A DNA stretch of 64,000 nucleotides. Source: Pseudomonas sp. StFLB209. GTDB lineage: Bacteria; Pseudomonadota; Gammaproteobacteria; Pseudomonadales; Pseudomonadaceae. How positions within the stretch are numbered: the first letter of the stretch is position 1; the number at the start of each line of letters is the position of its first letter. Below are positions 45,830-54,442 of the stretch, one piece after another. The notes beneath the pieces were generated by a model. The model made no database searches and was not told the DNA's origin. It saw only the letters and a list, made by a program, of their open reading frames with translations. The stretch covers positions 2,678,001 to 2,742,000 of the forward strand of contig NZ_AP014637.1 in the NCBI RefSeq assembly GCF_000829415.1, written 5' to 3'. The translations under genes and the position numbers were made by a program.

Positions 45830-46495
45830 ATGAGTCTGGATTTTACTGTCGTCTTCTCCTACTGGCAGGTGCTGCTCAAAGGCTTGGCGCTGACCCTGGC
45901 CTTCACTGTGAGCTGCGCGCTGATCGGCAGCCTGCTCGGCTTTGCCCTGAGCCTGCTGCGCGGCAGCCGCTCGCGTCTGCTGACGTTGCCGACCACACTG
46001 TTTGTCGAGTTTTTTCGCGGTACGCCGTTGCTGATCCAGCTGTTCTGGATCTTCTTCTGCCTGCCGGTGATTTTCGGCATTGACGTGCCGCCGTATATCT
46101 CGGTGCTGACGTCCCTGACCTTATATATGGCGGCGATCACCTGCGAGACCTTCCGTGGCGCGCTCAAATCCATCGCCGGTGAGCAGCACGATGCCTGCGT
46201 CGCGCTGGGCCTGACCTCCAAGGTCAAAGTGCTCTACGTGATCTTCCCCCAGGCGCTGCTGCGCTCGGTACCGCCCTTGCTGTCGAACGTGGTCAGCCTG
46301 TTCAAGGAGAGTGCGCTGATCTCTTCGGTAGGCGTCGCTGACCTGATGTTCGTCGGCCAGAACATTTCCAACAGCACCGCCCGGCCGGTCGAGTTTCTCT
46401 CGGCGGTGGCGGTTATCTACTTCCTCGTGGCTTTCCCGCTGACCCGTCTGGTCGGTGTGGTCGAGGCGCGCATGTTGCGCCGCTATGCGTACTGA
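45830..46495 (+). CDS. ABC transporter permease (amino acid type, second)
   Basis: Second HisMQ-type permease, 221 residues, five helices, with EFFRGTPLLIQLFWIFFCLP in helix 2-3 and the EAA-like loop CETFRGALKSIAGEQHDACV followed by ALGLTSKVKVLYVIFPQALL. It presumably forms the heterodimeric channel with the upstream permease. 10 bases separate the two genes. Confidence 0.93.
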   Translation: MSLDFTVVFSYWQVLLKGLALTLAFTVSCALIGSLLGFALSLLRGSRSRLLTLPTTLFVEFFRGTPLLIQLFWIFFCLPVIFGIDVPPYISVLTSLTLYMAAITCETFRGALKSIAGEQHDACVALGLTSKVKVLYVIFPQALLRSVPPLLSNVVSLFKESALISSVGVADLMFVGQNISNSTARPVEFLSAVAVIYFLVAFPLTRLVGVVEARMLRRYAY

Positions 46496-46536
46496 CCCAA
46501 CCCCTGCTAACTCCAACCCAAACCGGGAGAAATTCC

Positions 46537-47418
46537 ATGCTTGAACTCAAAGGTATTGTGCCCGCCGTCGTGACCCCGTTCGATGACGATGGCAAGGTCA
46601 ACCACGACACCCTGGCCGCGATCATCGAGCACCAGCTCAAGGCCGGCGTCACCGGCTTTGTGCCGCTGGGCTCCACGGGTGAGTACTACGCGCTGAGCAA
46701 CCCCGAACGCCGTGAAGTGCTGGCCACCTTCAAAGCCGTGGTTGGCAACCGTGCCACCCTGATCGCCGGTGCCAACGGCTCGAGCACCCGCGAAGTGCTG
46801 GAGCAGGTGCAGCAGACTGTGGATGCCGGCTACACCAACCTGCTGATCGCGCCACCGTACTACGCGCTGCCATCTCAGGAAGAGCTACTGAGTCATTACC
46901 AGACCATTCTGGATGCGTTCCCGCAAATCAATCTGGTGCTCTACAACTACCCGGTACGCACCAACGTTGAAGTCGGCTTCAGTGTGCTGGACGGTCTCAA
47001 AGACCACCCACAGGTTATCGCGATCAAGGAAAGCAGCGGCAACCTGCTGCGTGCCATCGAAATCGGTGAGAACTACAAGGGCAAGCTGCAACTGTCTTGT
47101 GGCTCCGACGACCAGGCGCTGGACTTCTTCATCTGGGGCGCCACCAGCTGGATTTGTGGCCCGGCCAACATCTTCCCGGAGAAGGTCGTGGAGTTTTACA
47201 ACAAGTTCAACACGGGCGACCTGGAGGGCGCGAAGAGCGTGATGCGCAGCCTGTTCCCGCTGATGGCCAACCTGGAAAGCAGCAAATTCGTGCAGAAGGT
47301 CAAGTACGGTACTGAACTGGCAGGCTTCAAGGCCGGTAACGCCCGTGCGCCGTTGCTGCCGCTGACTGACGACGAGAAAGTCGAACTGCGCAAACTGTAC
47401 GAGGCTTTACAGCGTTGA
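46537..47418 (+). CDS. DapA-family lyase, probable 1-pyrroline-4-hydroxy-2-carboxylate deaminase
   Basis: TIM-barrel Schiff-base enzyme of 293 residues. Landmarks: GIVPAVVTPFDDDGKVNHDT, the substrate-carboxylate loop PLGSTGEYYALS (44-55), the Tyr of LYNYPVRTNV near 136 and the Schiff-base Lys of VIAIKESSGN near 164. True DapA is excluded by context: the gene lies between an amino acid importer and hydroxyproline enzymes. In hydroxyproline catabolism this step (LhpC in P. putida) removes ammonia and water from pyrroline-4-hydroxy-2-carboxylate, yielding 2-ketoglutarate semialdehyde. The assignment is by context. Confidence 0.85.
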   Translation: MLELKGIVPAVVTPFDDDGKVNHDTLAAIIEHQLKAGVTGFVPLGSTGEYYALSNPERREVLATFKAVVGNRATLIAGANGSSTREVLEQVQQTVDAGYTNLLIAPPYYALPSQEELLSHYQTILDAFPQINLVLYNYPVRTNVEVGFSVLDGLKDHPQVIAIKESSGNLLRAIEIGENYKGKLQLSCGSDDQALDFFIWGATSWICGPANIFPEKVVEFYNKFNTGDLEGAKSVMRSLFPLMANLESSKFVQKVKYGTELAGFKAGNARAPLLPLTDDEKVELRKLYEALQR

Positions 47419-47483
47419 TTCATTCGCCGTATCGGCCACCACGCCAGACCGATACGGCATCATTGATCATTGAGTAGATAAAC

Positions 47484-48521
47484 ATGACTCGACACGCATT
47501 CACCTGTATCGAAGGTCACACCGAAGGCATGCCGGTGCGCATGGTCATCAGCGGCGCGCCCCAATTGCGTGGGGCGACCATGAGCGAACGCCGCGAGCAC
47601 TTCATGGCCGAACACGACTGGGTTCGTCGCACCCTGATGCTTGAGCCTCGCGGCCACTCGCACATGTCCGGCACGCTCTTCTATCCGCCGGTGCGTGACG
47701 ACAGTGACTTCAGCCTGCTGTTTATCGAAACCTCAGGCTGCCTGCCGATGTGCGGGCACGCGACCCTGGGCTCGATCACCTTCGCCCTTGAGGCCGGGTT
47801 GATCAGCCCAAGGACTGCGGGCCGCGTTGTGGTTGACGTACCGGCCGGGCAGATCCATGCCAGCTACTGTCAGAAGGGTGCCAAGGTGACGTCGGTGCGT
47901 TTCACCAACGTGCCGGGCTTTCTGCTGCACCGGGATGTCGAGCTGGATTTCCCGCCGCTGGGCAGGCTCAGGTTTGATATCGCCTATGGCGGCAACTTTT
48001 ATCCGATCATCGAAGTGCAGGACAACTACCCGGGCTGCGAGCATTTCACCCCGCAACAGTTGCTGGAGTGGGGCTGTGAGTTCCAGGCGCTGGTCAATCG
48101 CGAGCTGGACGTGGTGCATCCCGAGAACCCCAGTATCCGTGGCGTCAAGCACTGCATGTGGACGGGTAAGCCGCTGTCATCGGACTCTGATGGACGTGCA
48201 GTGGTGATTGCCGGCACCAGCCTGATCGACCGTTCCCCGTGCGGCACCGGCAGTTCAGCCCGCGTCGCCCAGCGTTTTGCCCGTGGGCTGCTGGCTGCCG
48301 ACGGTGCTTATCGGCATGAGAGCCTGATCGGCAGCTATTTCGTGGGTCGCGTCGAGCAGCAACTGCGACTGGAAACCGGTCTGGACGCGGTGCGCCCGAG
48401 TATCGAAGGTCGGGCGTGGATCACCGGACGCAGCTCATTCGATATCGATGACACCCAACCCTGGTGGGATGGTTTTGCTCTGCAAGACTACTCCGCTATC
48501 GCCCAAGGCCAAGAGGCTTGA
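47484..48521 (+). CDS. lhpA: 4-hydroxyproline 2-epimerase (proline racemase family)
   Basis: Cofactor-free epimerase of 345 residues converting trans-4-hydroxy-L-proline to cis-4-hydroxy-D-proline. Both catalytic cysteines are present: Cys90 in [11 protein letters not shown] and Cys253 in [12 protein letters not shown]. The sequence [17 protein letters not shown] and the substrate loop [12 protein letters not shown] strongly resemble the Brucella hydroxyproline epimerase as I remember it. The start ATG (47484) follows TGAGTAGATAAAC with a weak ribosome site. A general proline racemase is less likely given the neighbours. Confidence 0.9.
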   Translation: MTRHAFTCIEGHTEGMPVRMVISGAPQLRGATMSERREHFMAEHDWVRRTLMLEPRGHSHMSGTLFYPPVRDDSDFSLLFIETSGCLPMCGHATLGSITFALEAGLISPRTAGRVVVDVPAGQIHASYCQKGAKVTSVRFTNVPGFLLHRDVELDFPPLGRLRFDIAYGGNFYPIIEVQDNYPGCEHFTPQQLLEWGCEFQALVNRELDVVHPENPSIRGVKHCMWTGKPLSSDSDGRAVVIAGTSLIDRSPCGTGSSARVAQRFARGLLAADGAYRHESLIGSYFVGRVEQQLRLETGLDAVRPSIEGRAWITGRSSFDIDDTQPWWDGFALQDYSAIAQGQEA

Positions 48522-48523
48522 AC

Positions 48524-49810
48524 ATGAACACCGCAGCAGCTCCCTCAACTCAGCAAAAGGCCGTGGTCATCGGCGGTGGCATCGTCGGCGTCTGCTGCGC
48601 GCTGTCGCTGCAACGCGAAGGCTTTGCCGTGACCCTGATCGACCCCGCTGCGCCGGGTGACAGCACCGCCAAATGGAGCTGCGGGCAGATGGCGGTCAGT
48701 GAAGTCATCCCGCTATCGAAACCCGGCATCCTGAAAAAGATCCCCGGCTGGCTGCTCGACCAGAAAGGCCCGCTGGCCCTGCGGCCTTCGGCGCTGCCGG
48801 GCATCCTGCCGTGGTTCGTGCGTTTTCTCGCGTGTGCCCGGCACAAGAAAATCGTGGAAATCGCCCAAGACATGGCGACCCTGACTGAACAGGTTTACAC
48901 CGACTACGCGCCGCTGCTCGATAAATGCGCTGACAAGACCCTGCTGGGCGAGCGGCCGATCATTGAGGTGTTCGATTCGCCGGCGGGTATCGAGCATGAA
49001 AAACCCCACCTGGAGCTGCGTCATTCGCTGGGCTTCAAGTCCGAAGTGCTGGACGCCGCAGCCATTGCCGATCTGGAACCGGCGCTGGCCGGCAAATTCC
49101 GCTATGGCCTGCTGTTCCCGGACTGGCGCGCGGTGAGCGATACCAAGGGCTTCATTGCCGCGCTGACCCAGAGCTTTATCGACCAGGGTGGCGTGCGCGT
49201 ACGCGACCAGGTCAAGTTCATCGACGAGTTTTCCGGCCGTGCCACCGGGGTGACCCTCGACAGCGGTGAGCGGCTGGCTGCCGACCATGTGGTGGTGGCG
49301 GCGGGTGCCGGATCGCGGCGCTTCTTCAGCCAGTTGGGTTTGAACATCCCGCTGGAAGGCATTGCCGGTTATCAGGCGCTACTGCCGCAACCGCAAGTGC
49401 AGATTCGCCACTCAATCATCTACGCCGACGGCGGCTTCTGCTTTGCGCCAATGACCCGTGGCCTGCAGATCGGCGGCACCATCGAATTCGCTGCTGCCGG
49501 TTCAGAGCCGAACTTCAAGCGCGCTGAAATCATTCTGGAGAAGGCTCGCCGGGTACTGCCGCAACTGCGTACCGAGAATCTCGAATTCGGCGTCGGCTAC
49601 CGGCCGTTTTTGCCAGACACCAAGCCGGTTATCGACCGTGCTAGCCGTCTGGGCAACGTTTACCTCGCTTTCGGCCATGGCCAGCTCGGCCTGACCCTGG
49701 GCGCGACCACCGGGCGGCTGATCGCCGATCTGGCCAGCGGCCGCACGCCGGCCCAGAACCTCGCTCCCTTCAGCGCCCGGCGCTTTGCACTTTTTGGAGA
49801 GACCGCATGA
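48524..49810 (+). CDS. FAD-dependent D-amino acid dehydrogenase, probable D-hydroxyproline dehydrogenase
   Basis: Flavoprotein of 428 residues, DAO/DadA superfamily. The dinucleotide fold is AVVIGGGIVGVCCALSLQRE (13-32); SCGQMAVSEVIPLSKPG resembles the DadA active-site region; HVVVAAGAGSRRF and the C-terminal FGHGQLGLTLGATTGRLIAD complete the FAD site. The start lies 3 bases after the epimerase stop and its stop overlaps the aldehyde dehydrogenase start (ATGA). In context it oxidises cis-4-hydroxy-D-proline to the pyrroline, passing electrons to the respiratory chain. D-proline or other D-amino acids are alternatives. Confidence 0.87.
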   Translation: MNTAAAPSTQQKAVVIGGGIVGVCCALSLQREGFAVTLIDPAAPGDSTAKWSCGQMAVSEVIPLSKPGILKKIPGWLLDQKGPLALRPSALPGILPWFVRFLACARHKKIVEIAQDMATLTEQVYTDYAPLLDKCADKTLLGERPIIEVFDSPAGIEHEKPHLELRHSLGFKSEVLDAAAIADLEPALAGKFRYGLLFPDWRAVSDTKGFIAALTQSFIDQGGVRVRDQVKFIDEFSGRATGVTLDSGERLAADHVVVAAGAGSRRFFSQLGLNIPLEGIAGYQALLPQPQVQIRHSIIYADGGFCFAPMTRGLQIGGTIEFAAAGSEPNFKRAEIILEKARRVLPQLRTENLEFGVGYRPFLPDTKPVIDRASRLGNVYLAFGHGQLGLTLGATTGRLIADLASGRTPAQNLAPFSARRFALFGETA

Positions 49811-51288
49811 AAACCTACGACCAGTTGTACATCGATGGCCAATGGGTCCGCCCCAAGCGCGGCGGCCTGTTCGATACCATCGACCCGAGCAATGAAGCGG
49901 TGATCACCCAAGTGGCGGCGGCGACTGCCGAAGACGTCGATCTGGCGGTCAAGGCGGCGCGCCGTGCCTTCGATGAAGGTCCATGGCCCAACCTCAAGGG
50001 CCGCGAGCGGGCGGCGGTACTGCGCGGCATCGCCAATGGCATTCGCGAGCGCCAGGAGCGTCTGGCCGAGCTGGAAGTGCGCGATAACGGCAAGCCGTTG
50101 CCAGAAGCGTTGTGGGATATCGGTGATACCGCTGGCTGTTTCGACTTCTATGCCGAGCTGGCCGAAGGCCTGGATGAGCAGCGCGAGCAGCCGATCACCT
50201 TGGCCGATGACCGTTTTACCTCTCTGGCGCGCAAAGAACCGGTGGGGGTGGCCGGGGCGATCATCCCGTGGAACTTCCCGATGCTGATGGCCGCCTGGAA
50301 AGTGGCCCCGGCGCTGGCCGCAGGCTGCACCATGGTGCTCAAACCTTCAGAGCTGACCCCGCTGACCGCCCTGGAACTGGCCGACATCGCCCATCAGGCC
50401 GGTCTGCCTGAGGGCGTGCTCAACGTAGTTACCGGTCTGGGCCCGGACGCTGGCGCGCCGTTGTCCGAACATCCTGGCATCGACAAGCTGGCATTCACCG
50501 GCAGCGTGCCGACCGGCAGCCGGATCATGCAGGCCGCTGCCAAAGACATCAAAAACATCAGCCTGGAGCTGGGTGGCAAGTCGCCGTTTATCATCTTTGA
50601 CGACGCCGATATCGATGCAGCGGTCGAGTGGATCATGTTCGGTATCTTCTGGAACCAGGGCGAAGTCTGCTCGGCCACCTCGCGAGTGTTGGTCCAGCGT
50701 GATCTGTATGAGCCGCTGCTCAAGCGGCTGGTGCAAGTGACTGAGGAACTGAAAATCGGCAACGGCCTGGAAGAGGGCGTGTTGCTCGGGCCACTGGTCA
50801 ACCGGGGGCAGTACGACAAGGTGCTGGCGGCCATCGCCAGGGGCCAGGAAGAGGGCGCGAAGCTGCTGACCGGCGGTACTCGCCCGACGCATCTCGACAA
50901 GGGCTACTTTTTGGCCCCGGCGATCTTTGCCGATGTACCTGAAGACAGCTGGATCTGGAACGAGGAAATCTTCGGTCCGGTGGTGTGCATCCGTGCCTTC
51001 GACGACGAAGCAGAAGCGCTGCGCAGTGCCAACGACTCACGGTTTGGTCTGGGGGCGGCGGTGATGTCCAAAGACCTGCCACGTGCCGAGCGCGTGGCGC
51101 GCAAACTGCGCGCCGGCATCGTCTGGATCAACTGCTCGCAGCCAACCTTCACCGAAGCGCCGTGGGGCGGCTACAAGCAGAGCGGGATTGGTCGCGAGCT
51201 GGGTGAGTGGGGGTTGAACAATTATCTGGAAACCAAGCAGATCACCCGCTACGACAGCGAACAGCCGTGGGGCTGGTACATCAAATAA
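49807..51288 (+). CDS. NAD(P)-dependent aldehyde dehydrogenase, probable 2-ketoglutarate semialdehyde dehydrogenase
   Basis: Class I aldehyde dehydrogenase of 493 residues. Catalytic Glu in LELGGKSPFIIFDDADID, catalytic Cys in NQGEVCSATSRVLV (about 291), and the cofactor loop AFTGSVPTGSRIMQ are intact; PWNFPMLMAAWKVAPALAAG gives the oxyanion Asn. Sequence style is betaine/aminoaldehyde-like, so the substrate is set by context: the end of the hydroxyproline route is oxidation of 2-ketoglutarate semialdehyde to 2-ketoglutarate. Translationally coupled with the preceding gene. Confidence 0.88.
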   Translation: MKTYDQLYIDGQWVRPKRGGLFDTIDPSNEAVITQVAAATAEDVDLAVKAARRAFDEGPWPNLKGRERAAVLRGIANGIRERQERLAELEVRDNGKPLPEALWDIGDTAGCFDFYAELAEGLDEQREQPITLADDRFTSLARKEPVGVAGAIIPWNFPMLMAAWKVAPALAAGCTMVLKPSELTPLTALELADIAHQAGLPEGVLNVVTGLGPDAGAPLSEHPGIDKLAFTGSVPTGSRIMQAAAKDIKNISLELGGKSPFIIFDDADIDAAVEWIMFGIFWNQGEVCSATSRVLVQRDLYEPLLKRLVQVTEELKIGNGLEEGVLLGPLVNRGQYDKVLAAIARGQEEGAKLLTGGTRPTHLDKGYFLAPAIFADVPEDSWIWNEEIFGPVVCIRAFDDEAEALRSANDSRFGLGAAVMSKDLPRAERVARKLRAGIVWINCSQPTFTEAPWGGYKQSGIGRELGEWGLNNYLETKQITRYDSEQPWGWYIK

Positions 51289-51309
51289 TGCCTTGACCCA
51301 TCTTTGCAG

Positions 51310-51400
51310 GATCGAGCTTGCTCGCGAAAGGGGCGGGCCAGGCGCACATTTTCAGCGCCTGATCGATAGCCTTCGCGACCAAGGTCGCTCCTACAGTCGA
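51310..51400. repeat. REP pair between aldehyde dehydrogenase and second racemase gene
   Basis: Two inverted REP-type palindromes: GAGCTTGCTCGCGAAAGG near 51315-51332 and CTTCGCGACCAAGGTCGCTC near 51371-51390, with AGCGCC/GGCGC words between. Typical Pseudomonas extragenic repeat; it interrupts the otherwise tightly packed operon and could stabilise the upstream mRNA. Confidence 0.75.
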
Positions 51401-51434
51401 CCAGACCCACAGGATTTATCGGAAAGGGGGCGCC

Positions 51435-52463
51435 ATGCGCTGGAAGAAAACGCTGCAGATTGTTGATGTGCATTGCGAAGGCGAGATCGGCAAGGTCATC
51501 ACCGGCGGGGTGCTGGGCATCCCCGGTGAGACCATGCTCGACAAGATGAACTACATCAACCAGGTCGACGACAGCCTGCGCCGCCTGGTGATTTTTGAGC
51601 CACGTGGTTGCCTGCAGATGTCAGTCAACCTGCTGTTGCCACCGACCCGGCCCGAGGCCCATGCCGGCTTTATTGTGTTGCAGGCCGACAAGGCCCACCC
51701 GATGTCGGGCAGCAACTGCATCTGTGTGGTCACTGCGCTGCTGGAACTGGGCATGGTGCCGATGCAGGAGCCGCAAACCACGGTGGTGCTCGACACCCCG
51801 GCGGGTCTGGTCACTGCGCGGGCGCAGTGTGAAGACGGACGTTGCCTGAGCGTATCACTGGACATGGTGCCGGCCTTCGTCGAGCAACTGGATGTGCTCA
51901 TCGACACTGAGCAGTTTGGCCCGATCAAGGCCGATATCGCTTTTGGTGGCGTGTATTACGCACTGATCGATGTCGAGCAGACCGGCCTGTCCATCGCTCC
52001 GGAACACGCCCGGGAGCTGGCCGCAGCCGGCGTGGCGTTGCGTGAGGTGATCAACCGCCAGGTCCGCGTGAGTCATCCTTTGATTCCTGCGCTCAATGAC
52101 GTGGCTTATGTGATGTTCCGCAATCGCCTGAACGCCAGCACCTACCAGACCTGCACCACCTTGCCGCCGGGGCGGGTCGACCGCTCGCCGTGTGGCACCG
52201 GCAGTTCGGCCAACCTGGCGACCCTGGCAGCGCGCAAGCTGGTCGAAATCGGTGATCAGCTGACCTCGCGTTCGACCATCAATGGCGAGTTCAAGATCCA
52301 GTTGCTGGGCCGCACTGAAGTCGGTGGGCGCCCGGCAGTGCTGCCCAGGGTCACCGGCCGCGCCTGGGTCTACGGCATCCAGCAACTGGGCGTCGACCCG
52401 GATGATCCGCTGGCTGCAGGCTTCATGCTCAGTGACACCTGGGGGCCTGCGTTTCCCGCTTGA
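51435..52463 (+). CDS. Proline racemase family protein, Ser/Cys type (possible 3-hydroxyproline enzyme)
   Basis: 342 residues, paralogous fold to the upstream epimerase but catalytically different: the first catalytic position is Ser91 in HPMSGSNCI, whereas Cys253 in [12 protein letters not shown] is kept. FEPRGCLQMSVNLLLPP and DIAFGGVYYALID mark the same family. In this family, replacement of one cysteine is linked to 3-hydroxyproline dehydratase or epimerase activity, so this could extend the locus to trans-3-hydroxy-L-proline; the exact reaction cannot be read from sequence. AAGGGGG precedes the ATG. It is followed at 50 bases by a GntR gene. Confidence 0.85.
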   Translation: MRWKKTLQIVDVHCEGEIGKVITGGVLGIPGETMLDKMNYINQVDDSLRRLVIFEPRGCLQMSVNLLLPPTRPEAHAGFIVLQADKAHPMSGSNCICVVTALLELGMVPMQEPQTTVVLDTPAGLVTARAQCEDGRCLSVSLDMVPAFVEQLDVLIDTEQFGPIKADIAFGGVYYALIDVEQTGLSIAPEHARELAAAGVALREVINRQVRVSHPLIPALNDVAYVMFRNRLNASTYQTCTTLPPGRVDRSPCGTGSSANLATLAARKLVEIGDQLTSRSTINGEFKIQLLGRTEVGGRPAVLPRVTGRAWVYGIQQLGVDPDDPLAAGFMLSDTWGPAFPA

Positions 52464-52512
52464 CGTACCGCAGGCGGCCAGGGAGGCCGCCCGAAATCTT
52501 GAGGCCGATGCC

Positions 52513-53217
52513 ATGAGCGAAATAACCACAACAACATCCGCCGCTCGCCGTCACGGTGGCCGGCAGCTCTATGATGAACTCCGCCTGCAGATTCTCACGC
52601 TGCGTCTCAAACCGGGTACGCCGCTGGACGAAGTGTCGCTGGCCGCGCAATTTGGTGTGTCGCGCTCGCCGGTGCGTGATGCGTTGGCGCGGCTGGTCAG
52701 TGAAGGCCTGGTGACCATCCTGGCGAACCGTACCGCGCTGGTCACGCCATTCGAGATCAATGAATTTCCCAAGTACATCGCCGCCATCGACCTGACTCAG
52801 CGGGCCGTGACCCGGCTGGCAGCGCTCAACCGCAGCGAGGCTGACCTGCAACGGATCTGCCAGGCCAATATCGACTACATCCAGGCACTGGACAGCGGCA
52901 ACTTCCAGAACATGTCAGAACTGAACAAGGCTTTTCACATGCAGATCGCCCGTGCCGGGCGCAACGCTTACCTGACCCATGCTTACGAAAAGCTGCTTGG
53001 TGAAGGCCAGCGTTTGCTGCACCTGCATTTCGATTTCATCATGAGCACCCAGAGCCACAGTACGCCGCATCAGGATCATGAGCGGATCATTCAGGCTCTG
53101 ACGAGACGTGACCCCGAAGCCGCCGAAGCGGCCGCCAGCGAGCACACGCTATTGTTCCGTGACCGGTTTTTGGCGTTCATGAAACAGAACATGACGCGAT
53201 CGATCTCGGTTCAGTGA
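52513..53217 (+). CDS. GntR-family regulator (FCD domain), first of tandem pair
   Basis: 234 residues: N-terminal winged helix (DELRLQILTLRLKPGTPLDE, then FGVSRSPVRDALARLVSEGL) and a C-terminal all-helical FCD effector domain with metal/ligand-binding Asp and His residues (MQIARAG, HEHTLLF-like EHTLLFRDRF). The ATG at 52513 is preferred over the long upstream open frame. It is the closest regulator to the hydroxyproline genes and would repress them until an intermediate binds. The next gene encodes a paralogue very similar along its whole length. Confidence 0.9.
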   Translation: MSEITTTTSAARRHGGRQLYDELRLQILTLRLKPGTPLDEVSLAAQFGVSRSPVRDALARLVSEGLVTILANRTALVTPFEINEFPKYIAAIDLTQRAVTRLAALNRSEADLQRICQANIDYIQALDSGNFQNMSELNKAFHMQIARAGRNAYLTHAYEKLLGEGQRLLHLHFDFIMSTQSHSTPHQDHERIIQALTRRDPEAAEAAASEHTLLFRDRFLAFMKQNMTRSISVQ

Positions 53218-53386
53218 GCCCTGTACATGACAATCCGCACTTGCCTGTGCCAGCTCAGCCGTACTGATCCAGGCCACCCTTGCCGGCTGCGCTGTCGCAA
53301 TGCCTGCATCCGACGTGCCGATAGCCTGCGTCAGGTGACTGGATTATCCTTGCGGCCTTGCAGGACCCTTCAGCAGAGAGCGGTAG

Positions 53387-54094
53387 ATGAGTAACGATCA
53401 AGCAGTGCCGGAAAGTGGTGGCCGTCGCCACGGCGGGCGATACATCTATGAAGAACTGCGCAAGCAGATCCTCACCCTCAAGCTCAAGCCCGGTGCGCCG
53501 CTTGATGAGGTGTCGCTGGCAACCCAGTTCGGCCTGTCGCGCTCGCCGGTGCGCGATGCTCTGGCGCGGCTGGTCACTGAAGGGCTGGTTACCATCCTGC
53601 CCAACCGCACCCTGCTGGTCACTCCGTTCGAGATCGAAGAATTTCCGACCTACGTGTCGGCACTGGACCTGATCCAGCGCGCAGTCACCCGGCTGGCAGC
53701 GTTGCAGCGTACCGATGAAGAAATGCTACAGATCCGCGCCACCGAAGATGCCTACATGCGCGCCATCGCCGAAGGCGACTTCCAGTCGATGACCGAACTG
53801 AACAAGGCTCTGCACCTGGACATCGCCCGGGCCGGCAAGAACCCTTACCTGACCGACTGCTACGAGAAACTGCTCGGCGAAGGCCAGCGCCTGCTGCACT
53901 TGCAACTTGACTACATCGTTAACAGTGGCTCGACGACGCGCCTGGGCCGTGACCATGAGGACATCGTCGAAGCCATTGCCGCCAAGGACGCCGATGCCGC
54001 CGAACAGGCTGCCCATGAGCATACGATGCTGTTCCAGCGCCGCTTCCTGGATTTCATGCAGCAGAACCTGACCGCGCCGGTTCGGGTTTACTGA
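53387..54094 (+). CDS. GntR-family regulator (FCD domain), second of tandem pair
   Basis: 235 residues, a duplicate of the previous regulator: the wing region reads QILTLKLKPGAPLDEVSLAT and FGLSRSPVRDALARLVTEGL, with only scattered differences, and the recognition helix residues SRSPVRDALARLV are identical. The two proteins should therefore see the same or similar DNA sites but differ more in the effector domain (EEMLQIRATEDAYMRAI against DLQRICQANIDYIQAL). AGAG ribosome site before the ATG. 169 bases separate it from its twin; a REP pair follows. Confidence 0.9.
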   Translation: MSNDQAVPESGGRRHGGRYIYEELRKQILTLKLKPGAPLDEVSLATQFGLSRSPVRDALARLVTEGLVTILPNRTLLVTPFEIEEFPTYVSALDLIQRAVTRLAALQRTDEEMLQIRATEDAYMRAIAEGDFQSMTELNKALHLDIARAGKNPYLTDCYEKLLGEGQRLLHLQLDYIVNSGSTTRLGRDHEDIVEAIAAKDADAAEQAAHEHTMLFQRRFLDFMQQNLTAPVRVY

Positions 54095-54114
54095 CCATAC
54101 AGTTAGGTACTGTT

Positions 54115-54230
54115 TATCTCGGTGGGAGCGACCTTGGTCGCGAAAGGGCCGGTAAGGTCACAGCATCTGCTGTGAATGTGCCGCAGTCTTCGCAAGCAAC
54201 CGGAGCGCGGGCCGGCTGCTCCCACCGGTC
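54115..54230. repeat. REP pair after second GntR gene
   Basis: Left palindrome half GGTGGGAGCGACCTTGGTCG (54121-54140) with CGAAAGGG, and the inverse GCCGGCTGCTCCCACC at 54211-54226, separated by about 70 bases with an inner AGCATCTGCTGTGAATGTGC hairpin. Same family as the elements at 16.5 and 51.3 kb. Confidence 0.8.
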
Positions 54231-54442
54231 TAACCGAACAGATTGGCTGATCGCCCGACACTCATTGTGTAAATAACGTAAAAACAATTTACTCCTATAT
54301 GAGATTAAATATCATTCCGCCCGTTGGAGCGGCGGGGAAGCCTCTGGAGCAAGGTTTCAGGCACTATTAAGCAGGTTTGGATAAAGCCTTTTCCGCCGTT
54401 TTTCTGCCCGTCTCGGGCGCACGATCAATGGGGAAGATGGAC
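54231..54442 (+). promoter_or_regulatory. Upstream region of FepA-like receptor gene
   Basis: Gene-free and AT-rich from 54260 to 54320. The stretch GAGATTAAATATCATTC (54301-54317) has a loose likeness to a Fur box (GATAATGATAATCATTATC) but mismatches at several positions, so iron regulation is a suggestion only. No other element recognised. Confidence 0.35.

Noticed and set aside
46537..47418. Annotation as dihydrodipicolinate synthase DapA
   Set aside because: Family is correct, but the operon context is hydroxyproline catabolism, not lysine synthesis.
54301..54317. Fur box before the FepA-like receptor
   Set aside because: Too many mismatches to the 19-bp consensus to be claimed; kept only as a remark in the regulatory-region entry.
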